In this document: piece after piece, positions 1 through 6,187 of the stretch
Layout of the letters: each line of letters begins with the position of its first letter
How positions within the stretch are numbered: the stretch's first letter is position 1
NCBI GenBank assembly: GCA_036847245.1
Contig: DAIUAL010000161.1
Location: 1 to 7,551 of the forward strand
Reading direction: 5' to 3'
Source: UBA4661 sp002405405
GTDB lineage: Bacteria; Bacteroidota; Ignavibacteria; Kapaibacteriales; UBA4661
DNA length: 7,551 nt
Position numbers and translations under genes: made by a program
The notes under the pieces: generated by a model
Databases searched by the model: none
What the model was told of the DNA's origin: nothing
Seen by the model: only the letters and a program-made list of their open reading frames with translations

Positions 1-1314
1 GCGACTCCCACCATCTTCAGCATTGAGTTGCATCACCGCATCGCCCGTTGTACCCGATCCCGCAAAAAAGTCGAGGATGAGGTCGGATCGATTTGCACCT
101 GCAATCTTCGTAAGCATCTTAATCAATCGTAAAGGCTTGAGTGTTTCAAAAATCGTTCTTCCTTCGTCCCCAAACAGCTTAATGAAGTCTTTTTTAGCTT
201 CATCTGTATGCCCAAATTCTTTATAGGAAAAAAGTGATGACGCAACCCTACCTTGTTTTACTTCAGATAAGAATTGTTTACTACTTGGAAAACTATCCCC
301 ATTTATACCAAAAGATATTCTGTTATCTGCCATCAGCTGCTTCATTGAAGACTCAGAATATGCCCAGTGTTTACCTTCTGGAACATCATATTCTTTTCCT
401 GTTTTTGGATTAGCAATAATATAATGCCCTCCTTTTCTTTCTCCAGCAGCAACTAAATCCCCTGATTTCCAAGGTCCACGAGGATCATTATCTGCATTCG
501 AATACCTTTTATTCATTTCTTCTGTTCTTGGTAACAAGCCAATTTGAAAGTCTTTAATCAATTTTGAATATATCAACACATACTCATAGTCATTTGACAG
601 ATGTTTAGCCTGATTTTTGGGACTATACACCTTTTGCCATCCAGCTTGCGCCACGAAATTCTCTTCACCAAAAATTTCGTCCATGAGGAGGCGGAGTTGT
701 GCAACTTCGTTGTCGTCAATCGAAATAAAGATAACACCATCATCTTTGAGCAACTGCTTGGCGATATAGAGTCGGGGGTACATAAAAGTCAGCCATGCAC
801 TGTGGCTATTGCTTTTGCTTTGGGTAAAGTCGAGGATACGTTTGGCTTTTTCTTTATCGATGCCAGCAAGTTGCGAGAGTTCGCTTATCGAAAACTTACG
901 GTTGTCCTGATAGACAAAACCGTCGCTTCCGGTATTGTAGGGTGGGTCGATGTAGATCATTTTTATGGCTTGGTAGTAGCCACCCACAAGGTGTTTCAGC
1001 ACTTCAAGATTATCACCTTTGAGAAGAAGATTTTCGGCATTGATATTTTCTTGTTGTTGGTTGTGCTTTGTATCGGGCTTGAGGAGTGTTGTGGCGGGGT
1101 CGCTGGCAAGCAGTCGAGCATAGCTTTTACCGAGCCAGTCAAGCCCATAACTTTCGGCAGAAAATGCAATATCTTTTTCGGTAAGATTCTGCTTGAATTT
1201 CTCGAATTGAAATTTCCCATCTTTATCAAAACACTGCGAAAAATGTTTTCGCAAGACCTCCATATCGTTATTCGGCAGTTTGATATTATCGGTAAGAAAT
1301 TGTTCGTGACTCAT
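1..1314 (-). CDS. Type III-like adenine-specific DNA methyltransferase (Mod), 5' part, cut by the left window edge
   Basis: The protein transfers a methyl group from S-adenosylmethionine to adenine in a specific DNA site, and in Type III systems it also supplies target recognition for the Res nuclease. I translated the minus strand here by hand: it is open for 438 codons from ATG at 1314 to the window edge with no stop or frameshift. The N-terminus (LPNNDMEVLRKHF, then SYGLDWLGKSYARLLAS) is typical of Mod proteins. The catalytic motif DPPYNTG is at residues 123-129 and the AdoMet-binding motif DFFAGSGTTGDA at 415-426. That order, catalytic motif first, marks a beta-class amino-methyltransferase. 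The variable region between them, about 215-380, should be the target-recognition domain. Residues 239-378 (positions 181-600) are about 35% G+C by hand count, against 44-48% on either side. The C-terminus and any res partner are outside the window. A GTG at 1359 is a possible earlier start. A solitary methyltransferase is the main alternative. Confidence 0.9.
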   Translation of the reverse strand, partial: MSHEQFLTDNIKLPNNDMEVLRKHFSQCFDKDGKFQFEKFKQNLTEKDIAFSAESYGLDWLGKSYARLLASDPATTLLKPDTKHNQQQENINAENLLLKGDNLEVLKHLVGGYYQAIKMIYIDPPYNTGSDGFVYQDNRKFSISELSQLAGIDKEKAKRILDFTQSKSNSHSAWLTFMYPRLYIAKQLLKDDGVIFISIDDNEVAQLRLLMDEIFGEENFVAQAGWQKVYSPKNQAKHLSNDYEYVLIYSKLIKDFQIGLLPRTEEMNKRYSNADNDPRGPWKSGDLVAAGERKGGHYIIANPKTGKEYDVPEGKHWAYSESSMKQLMADNRISFGINGDSFPSSKQFLSEVKQGRVASSLFSYKEFGHTDEAKKDFIKLFGDEGRTIFETLKPLRLIKMLTKIAGANRSDLILDFFAGSGTTGDAVMQLNAEDGGSR

Positions 1315-1370
1315 GTTGTTTGATACGATATGTGGAGACAAATTATTTTTTACAAACACATCACGCGCCC

Positions 1371-2387
1371 TCACTCCGCTCTGCGCTTTCGATATTCTGC
1401 TACGGCACGCTCATGCTCTTTTGCTGTCGAAGAAAACACATGGCGCTGAGATCCATCGCCCTTTGCAACAAAATATAAGTATGAATGTTCTTCGGGCTTT
1501 ATGACTGCCTTAATCGCAGCTTCACCGGGAGAATTGATTGGCGCCGGAGGTAGACCCTTAAAACGGTAAGTATTAAAAGGACTATCAATTTCAAGATCTT
1601 TGTAGTAAAGTCGGCGTTTTGCATCACCGAGTGCATACTGTACAGTTGGATCAGCATCAAGCTTCATATCGATTTTTAAACGATTCAAGTACACGCCTGC
1701 AACACGTGGTTTTTCGTCATCATTCGGTGTTTCCGCTTCAACAATAGAAGCAAGCGTCAGCACTTGGTGTTTTGACAAACGAAGCGGTGCTTGTGCATTC
1801 TTGAATTTCTCCCATACTTGTTTGTGTTCGTCAAGCCGGGCATCAACAATTTCATCGGCACTTGATCCTTTGTAAAAAGAGTAGGTATTCGGCGACAAAT
1901 ACCCTTCTAAGGATTCTGCTTTGATGTTGCGAAGACGCAGAAGAGAATCAGAAGTACACAACGCGATAAACTCTTTTTTTGATATACCGATTTTTTCAGA
2001 AGCGATGTCTGCCATGCGGGCAATCGTCAGTCCTTCAGGAAATGTTACCTTGACCATTTGTGATTGCCCACGATGAAATACCATCAGCAATGCTTCGAGA
2101 AGTGTTGTTTGTGATGATAAGGGATAAAGACCTCGTTGGAGCGAACGCTTGCTATATGTTGAATAGAATTTTGCAATCGACACCGCTGGGACCAAAGATG
2201 GCATAGCAATAGCTTTGCGAAGTTGTTGGTACACATCAGCATAACTCATGCCACGGCGGACAACAATCGTAGCTTCATCACTATTGCGGAGAGTAATTGG
2301 AGAAAGCAATTGCCAACCAATCCACCCACAGACAAGAGTAATTCCAATACAACAAAAAGCAAGAATCGAAAGAACGATACGCATCAT
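1371..2387 (-). CDS. mltG: Endolytic murein transglycosylase MltG (YceG-like)
   Basis: MltG is a membrane-anchored lytic transglycosylase that cleaves nascent glycan strands next to the inner membrane and is thought to set peptidoglycan strand length. The 338-residue protein, close to the usual family length, begins with a hydrophobic anchor (about residues 3-28). A periplasmic part follows: a LysM-like segment around 38-60, the EGYLSPNTY motif at 161-169, and the catalytic segment LASIVEAET at 212-220, whose Glu217 matches the catalytic Glu of E. coli MltG. Near the C-terminus are SPFNTYRFKGLPPAPI and YLYFVAKGDG, both family hallmarks. The ATG overlaps the ispH stop by 4 bp (ATGA), implying translational coupling. 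A second ATG follows directly, so the start could be one codon later. The stop lies 56 bp before the methyltransferase start, with no terminator between. No key residue is missing. Confidence 0.95.
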   Translation of the reverse strand: MMRIVLSILAFCCIGITLVCGWIGWQLLSPITLRNSDEATIVVRRGMSYADVYQQLRKAIAMPSLVPAVSIAKFYSTYSKRSLQRGLYPLSSQTTLLEALLMVFHRGQSQMVKVTFPEGLTIARMADIASEKIGISKKEFIALCTSDSLLRLRNIKAESLEGYLSPNTYSFYKGSSADEIVDARLDEHKQVWEKFKNAQAPLRLSKHQVLTLASIVEAETPNDDEKPRVAGVYLNRLKIDMKLDADPTVQYALGDAKRRLYYKDLEIDSPFNTYRFKGLPPAPINSPGEAAIKAVIKPEEHSYLYFVAKGDGSQRHVFSSTAKEHERAVAEYRKRRAE

Positions 2388-3346
2388 AACACTTGCTCAG
2401 CTCCCGACATCACCCCCTGCTTCGAAAGAGCTTGCAATCGAGCTTCTGCTTCTTTTTTCACATGCTCCATAAGCCATTGCGGTGTACTTGTCGCACCACT
2501 AATTCCTACAGTCGTTGCCCCATCAAACCATTCTTGCTGTAATTCTTGCAAATCTTCCATAAAGTATGTTCGAGGATTTGCCGCTTTTGCAACATTATAA
2601 AGAACTTTACCATTAGAAGATTCACGCCCTGCAACAAAGAGCATGATGTCTTGGCTGCGTGCAAATTCAGCAAGCTTGTCTTCTCGACCCGATACCTGAC
2701 CGCAAATAGTATCTTTTGCATGAAATTCAACAGCAATGTTCTGCATTGTATCGACCACAAGATCAGCAATACGTGCTTTGAGCGTATCGCGTACTTGGTA
2801 GAATGTCGGTCGATCCATTGTCGTTTGAGAAAAAAGAACTGTTTTCTTGGACATATCGACTTTTGTTTGCGCTTCTTCCACGGTTTTGATGACGATACAT
2901 TCATCATTGCACACACCACGAACGCCTTTTACTTCGGCATGGTCTTTTTTACCAAAGACAACCACCTGATAGCCCTGCACATAAAATTTTCGCACACGCT
3001 CTTGAAGCTTTGTAACAACCGGGCATGTAGCATCAATAAGCTCAATCCCTAGCTCCATCGCTCGGCGATACGTAGCCGGTGGCTCGCCATGCGCTCTAAT
3101 CAAAACTTTCGGTGTAGCACCATTGAATTCATTATTACTACGTTCTTGAATACGAGGAAAATCATCCAATGTGATTGTTTCAAGACCCTTTTGCTCCAAG
3201 CGTTCAATTTCCTTTGGGTTATGAATAATATGCCCAAGAACATACACATTCTTGCCCTGCTCTTGTTCGAGATACTGCTCAGCAATTTGCACTGTACGCA
3301 CAACACCCCAACAAAACCCTGCAGTTGGATCAATCGTTACACTCAT
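2384..3346 (-). CDS. ispH: 4-hydroxy-3-methylbut-2-enyl diphosphate reductase (IspH/LytB)
   Basis: IspH is a cytosolic iron-sulfur enzyme that catalyses the last step of the methylerythritol phosphate pathway, reducing HMBPP to IPP and DMAPP. The 320-residue protein is of normal length. The three cluster-binding cysteines are Cys12 (GFCWGV), Cys108 (DATCPVV) and Cys215 (TICGQVSGR). Substrate-site residues are also recognisable: His42 (IIHN), His86 (IRAHG), His136 and Glu138 (DHAEV), the SQTT segment at 173-176, SSN at 243-245 and Ser287 (GATSTP). IRAHGEPP and GKKDHAEV resemble Bacteroidota-type sequences more than the E. coli enzyme. The loop at about 61-80 looks somewhat longer than in E. 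coli. A GGAG 7 nt upstream of the ATG supports this start. It follows cmk after 85 bp and overlaps mltG by 4 bp. The cmk-ispH pairing occurs in several bacterial groups, including Firmicutes. Confidence 0.97.
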   Translation of the reverse strand: MSVTIDPTAGFCWGVVRTVQIAEQYLEQEQGKNVYVLGHIIHNPKEIERLEQKGLETITLDDFPRIQERSNNEFNGATPKVLIRAHGEPPATYRRAMELGIELIDATCPVVTKLQERVRKFYVQGYQVVVFGKKDHAEVKGVRGVCNDECIVIKTVEEAQTKVDMSKKTVLFSQTTMDRPTFYQVRDTLKARIADLVVDTMQNIAVEFHAKDTICGQVSGREDKLAEFARSQDIMLFVAGRESSNGKVLYNVAKAANPRTYFMEDLQELQQEWFDGATTVGISGATSTPQWLMEHVKKEAEARLQALSKQGVMSGAEQVL

Positions 3347-3353
3347 AGCATGA

Positions 3354-3357
3354 CTCC
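3354..3357 (-). promoter_or_regulatory. Shine-Dalgarno site of ispH
   Basis: The minus strand reads GGAG here, 7 nt before the ispH ATG at 3346. It supports that start over another ATG at 3352, which lies in a different frame and soon stops. It is the best-placed Shine-Dalgarno sequence in front of any gene here; cmk and the MFS gene show none. Confidence 0.6.
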
Positions 3358-3431
3358 ATGTAGGAAAGAAAAATATATCGTAATTGGTTAGTATCTATTC
3401 TGAAAAATGTCGAGTAAGACTTATTGCGTTT

Positions 3432-4085
3432 CTACTTCGTACGAATCAAACGAATAATTTCTGCGACTTGCTCTTCGATTGTCAATGCTGAAGTATCAAT
3501 TTCTATGGCATCGTCTGCTTTGCGAAGAGGTGAAATAGCCCTCTCTGAATCCAGTGCATCACGTCGAGCAATATCTGCGCACATTTCCTCGAAAGACGAT
3601 TCTATACCCTGCACTGCCAATTCTCGCAAACGTCGCGCGGCACGCGTTTCGACCGACGCTACAAGAAAAATTTTTAAATCAGCATGTGGAAAAACAGCCG
3701 TACCGATATCCCGACCATCCATCAATACATTCCCCACATCGCCAAGTGCACGCTGTTGCCGTACCATCGCGTTACGAACAATTCCATTAGCACTCACGGC
3801 ACTTACATGAGCTGTCACATCCGGCATACGAATACGTTCACTTACATCTTCGCCATTAAGCAGCGTGCGTTGTCCACTTGCCGTACGCTGTAATTCGACT
3901 GTTGTACGAGCAATTAAATCTGCCAATGTATTGTCTGTTATTGGTGTTGCATTACGCAATACAGCCAACGTTACTGCGCGATACATTGCCCCCGTATCGA
4001 TGTACACAAAACCTATTTCTTCTGCTATACGCCGTGCTGTTGTACTTTTTCCTGATCCGGCTGGTCCATCAATGGCAACTATCAT
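3432..4085 (-). CDS. cmk: Cytidylate (CMP/dCMP) kinase
   Basis: Cmk phosphorylates CMP and dCMP with ATP in the cytosol, recycling pyrimidine nucleotides from RNA turnover and lipid synthesis. The 217-residue protein has the usual length. The P-loop GPAGSGKST is at residues 7-15, the CMP-binding segment DTGAMYRA at 30-37 and the DGRDIGT motif at 123-129. The lid region near 170-200 contains RRDALDSER, SPLRKADDA and IDTS, which are characteristic of Cmk and distinguish it from adenylate or UMP kinase. The start is the ATG whose product begins MIVAIDGPAG, the normal distance before the P-loop; no clear Shine-Dalgarno precedes it. It lies 27 bp after the HAD gene and 85 bp before ispH. The 85-bp gap is AT-rich, and I see no terminator in it. 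Confidence 0.97.
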   Translation of the reverse strand: MIVAIDGPAGSGKSTTARRIAEEIGFVYIDTGAMYRAVTLAVLRNATPITDNTLADLIARTTVELQRTASGQRTLLNGEDVSERIRMPDVTAHVSAVSANGIVRNAMVRQQRALGDVGNVLMDGRDIGTAVFPHADLKIFLVASVETRAARRLRELAVQGIESSFEEMCADIARRDALDSERAISPLRKADDAIEIDTSALTIEEQVAEIIRLIRTK

Positions 4086-4112
4086 ACGATCATAATTGAA
4101 TAAGAAAGATCA

Positions 4113-4829
4113 CTATTTATCAGGACACAATTTACGAATTAATGCCATGATGCCTTGAGTATCAACAAGGGAATCCAATACAGCATCAGGCTGAAATACC
4201 TCTAATTCATCAAGTGTCATACTACCGGTTGCTACGGTAATAACCGGCATTCCGTGTGCTTTGGCGCAACGTACATCATTATCCGTGTCACCAATAATTA
4301 CCGTATGAGAAAATTCAAAAAACTGCTGATTAGAATGTATGGCATTAAAACGCTCTAAAGCGATGGGTGGTAAGGCAAGACGATCTTCATTATCATCACC
4401 GAAGGCACCTTCTTGAAAATACTGTGCGTACCCCGCTGGTGCAAGTTTGGCAAATGCTGTTGCTCGGATATTCCCGGTTAAAAGTCCTAAAGTGTATCCG
4501 GCTTCTTCACACGATTGCATAAGTTCATGGACACCCTGCATCGCAATCATGTTCTCAGGACTGGCAAAAGATTCCGTAATAGCCGTAATAGCATGAAGAA
4601 TAGCATCGCGTCGATGATGTATAATGCTTCGCTCTACGCCTAATTTTTCACACGATTCGCCTATAATTTGAAAATCAGTTTTACAGCCAAGCTGAGCATG
4701 AAAATCATTGGGGACAGTTAGCTGCAATCCTTCTTCCAACACATAACGAACAATTTTTTGCGAAATACCGCGATGCCAACGCATCATAGTACCATCAATG
4801 TCCATGAGAATTAAGATTGATCTCTTCAT
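4113..4829 (-). CDS. HAD-superfamily hydrolase, phosphoglycolate-phosphatase-like
   Basis: This is a probable cytosolic phosphatase acting through an aspartyl-phosphate intermediate; its substrate cannot be read from the sequence. All HAD motifs are present in 238 residues. Motif I, MDIDGT, has the nucleophile Asp10 and acid/base Asp12. Motif II has Thr118 in LLTGN. A lysine, probably Lys128, serves as motif III. Motif IV, IIGDTDND, has Asp181 and Asp185, which bind Mg2+. The insert between motifs I and II (about 17-95) is largely helical in character, as in C1-cap enzymes such as Gph, which removes phosphate from 2-phosphoglycolate or from small sugar or nucleotide phosphates. The ATG directly follows the TAA of the MFS gene (TAAATG) with no spacer, and the nearest purine-rich site, AAGGA, is 12 nt upstream inside the MFS gene. 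Translational coupling is therefore likely. I give no gene symbol because assignment as gph is not secure. Confidence 0.88.
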   Translation of the reverse strand: MKRSILILMDIDGTMMRWHRGISQKIVRYVLEEGLQLTVPNDFHAQLGCKTDFQIIGESCEKLGVERSIIHHRRDAILHAITAITESFASPENMIAMQGVHELMQSCEEAGYTLGLLTGNIRATAFAKLAPAGYAQYFQEGAFGDDNEDRLALPPIALERFNAIHSNQQFFEFSHTVIIGDTDNDVRCAKAHGMPVITVATGSMTLDELEVFQPDAVLDSLVDTQGIMALIRKLCPDK

Positions 4830-6092
4830 TTATGCTAAAAGTCCTTTTCCTTTCGTTTCAGGAGCAAAGAAGACAACAACGCAACCAATGATATACGAAC
4901 CGGCAAACGTCAATGCTGCCGCTCCATGGCTACCTAAAGCAGTTACAACAACCGATAAAAAAAAGACTGCAATAGCTGTTGTAATACGCCCTGCATTCAA
5001 ACCGAAACCTACGCCCGTAGCACGAATTCTCGTTGGAAAAAGTTCTGGCAAATAGATATAGAGGTTAGCTTGTGCCAAACCGATAAAATACCCTAGTAGT
5101 CCGGTTTCGATATACACACTCGTCGTGAAAACATGATTGCCGGCAAAAAGCAACCACGAACACAGAAAACATCCGGCAAAACCAAAGAAGATACTGAATT
5201 TTCTACCAAATCGATCACATAGGTAACCCGACATTGCACAACCGACAACGGCGCAAACACCCTGCGTAATAGTTGCAATACTACGCTCTTGCCCCGTTGC
5301 ATTCGGTGGCAAAATACTTTGTATCCACATCGGTATCCACGATAAAGATGCCCAATACCCAATCAATAGCGCACCAAAAAGCACAGCACCAATAATAGCA
5401 TTGCGCCGATATGAGTACAGCAACTCATGTATCAACGATGTAGATTCTTGATTATCGGTACGGATGCTTTGCTCGGCTTCTTGTGCCGCCGTCCATGCAG
5501 GTGATTCTTTCATCGTAAGTCTCACCAGCACTGCCAGAAGCGCAGGCAACGCTCCAATAAAAAATACCATACGCCAATCAGGGACAAAATAGTTTACTAC
5601 CCCTGCAAGTAGAACTCCTGCTTGGTATGATGTAAGCAGCACACCAATAGCTATCGTACGTCCTTTGGGGTTCCACACCTCAGTTAAATATGTCGTAATA
5701 CTCACAAGTTCGCCACCGATACCTAATCCTGTCAAAAATCGGCATATTCCTAAATGTAAAGGACTTTGTGCAAGACCGGCAAGCCCTGTGAAAACAGCAT
5801 ACAATACTATGGACAGCATCATAGCACGAACTCGACCAAACTTATCGCCAACATAACCAAACACTAGACCACCTAGTGTCCATCCGATCAAAAAAGCAGA
5901 TGTAATAAAGGAAGCATGACTACTAATAAGTGCTTTGTCAGAGGTATTGAGTAATTCCCCAAGTGCGACAGGCATAGCAACTGTCATCAGAGTAGAATCC
6001 ATACCATCAAAGACACCACCGAGCCAACATCCTAAAAAAATAATCAGCAACTCTTTAGTTGAGTGCTGTTGGGAAGAATACTGAGATACCAT
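4830..6092 (-). CDS. MFS transporter, AAHS/SHS-like (organic-acid or sugar-acid:H+ symporter type)
   Basis: This is an inner-membrane secondary transporter of the major facilitator superfamily; its substrate is unknown. From the chosen start it has 420 residues and about 12 hydrophobic segments. The first helix holds FDGMD (residues 28-32), like the DGFD motif of aromatic-acid and sialic-acid transporters. Motif A, GYVGDKFGRVRAM, is at 79-91 and its second-half copy, GYLCDRFGRK, at 289-298. FLTGLGIGGE lies near 119-128, LPELFPTRIRATG at 348-360, and the chain ends with APETKGKG. These signatures suit the AAHS/SHS branches, but substrate cannot be inferred. I place the start at the ATG at 6092. 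The frame stays open to an ATG at 6176, but those 28 codons run through the terminator of the preceding gene and encode a sequence unlike an MFS N-terminus. No Shine-Dalgarno is seen. The TAA abuts the HAD start. Confidence 0.9.
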   Translation of the reverse strand: MVSQYSSQQHSTKELLIIFLGCWLGGVFDGMDSTLMTVAMPVALGELLNTSDKALISSHASFITSAFLIGWTLGGLVFGYVGDKFGRVRAMMLSIVLYAVFTGLAGLAQSPLHLGICRFLTGLGIGGELVSITTYLTEVWNPKGRTIAIGVLLTSYQAGVLLAGVVNYFVPDWRMVFFIGALPALLAVLVRLTMKESPAWTAAQEAEQSIRTDNQESTSLIHELLYSYRRNAIIGAVLFGALLIGYWASLSWIPMWIQSILPPNATGQERSIATITQGVCAVVGCAMSGYLCDRFGRKFSIFFGFAGCFLCSWLLFAGNHVFTTSVYIETGLLGYFIGLAQANLYIYLPELFPTRIRATGVGFGLNAGRITTAIAVFFLSVVVTALGSHGAAALTFAGSYIIGCVVVFFAPETKGKGLLA

Positions 6093-6122
6093 TGAATAAA
6101 AGTAAGCGATACAACAAAGATC

Positions 6123-6170
6123 AAAACAAAAAGCGGGCTGTACCTCCACGAAGGCACACACCCGCCTTTT
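6123..6170 (-). terminator. Rho-independent terminator of the E1 gene
   Basis: On the minus strand AAAAGGCGGG (6170-6161) pairs with CCCGCTTTTT (6137-6128) in a 10-bp stem with one G-U pair. A few more pairs (TGT with ACA, GCCT with AGGT) can extend it inward. The T-rich tail TTTTTGTTTTG follows at once. It begins 17 nt after the E1 stop. On the plus strand the G-U pair becomes an A-C mismatch and there is no converging gene, so it belongs to minus-strand transcription. Confidence 0.85.
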
Positions 6171-6187
6171 ATTCATCTGTACATTTA

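Larger units (their letters stand above)
1..6092 (-). other. Probable transcription unit: MFS, HAD, cmk, ispH, mltG, mod
   Basis: Six genes run in the same direction with junctions of 0, 27 and 85 bp, a 4-bp overlap, and 56 bp. I found no hairpin with a T-run in any gap. The unit starts after the E1 terminator and continues past the left edge. Internal promoters are possible, most easily in the 85-bp AT-rich gap before ispH, so the full-length unit is an inference. Confidence 0.5.

Noticed and set aside
601..1323. A 240-codon plus-strand open frame opposite mod
   Set aside because: It mirrors the minus-strand mod gene, which carries clear family motifs across the same bases. The plus-strand product has no recognisable domain, so it is an antisense shadow.
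1..1370. Simple-sequence repeats that would make mod phase-variable
   Set aside because: Many Type III mod genes carry tetranucleotide or homopolymer tracts. Here I see only a six-base A/T run at 1346-1351 and a short TTG triplet run near 1051-1059, too short to support phase variation. The 3' part is not visible.
3347..3431. Possible promoter in the AT-rich gap before ispH (TATATTTT on the minus strand)
   Set aside because: It matches part of a -7 element, but I see no partner TTG/TTTG at a suitable distance. The TAAGTCTTA dyad nearby is too short to be an operator call.
6093..6127. Possible Bacteroidota-type promoter before the MFS gene (TTTTG, 17 nt, then TACTTTTA at 6104-6097)
   Set aside because: It resembles TTTG/TAnnTTTG, but the -7 element ends only 4 nt before the ATG, so transcription would start at or inside the gene, and T-rich terminator tails give such matches by chance.
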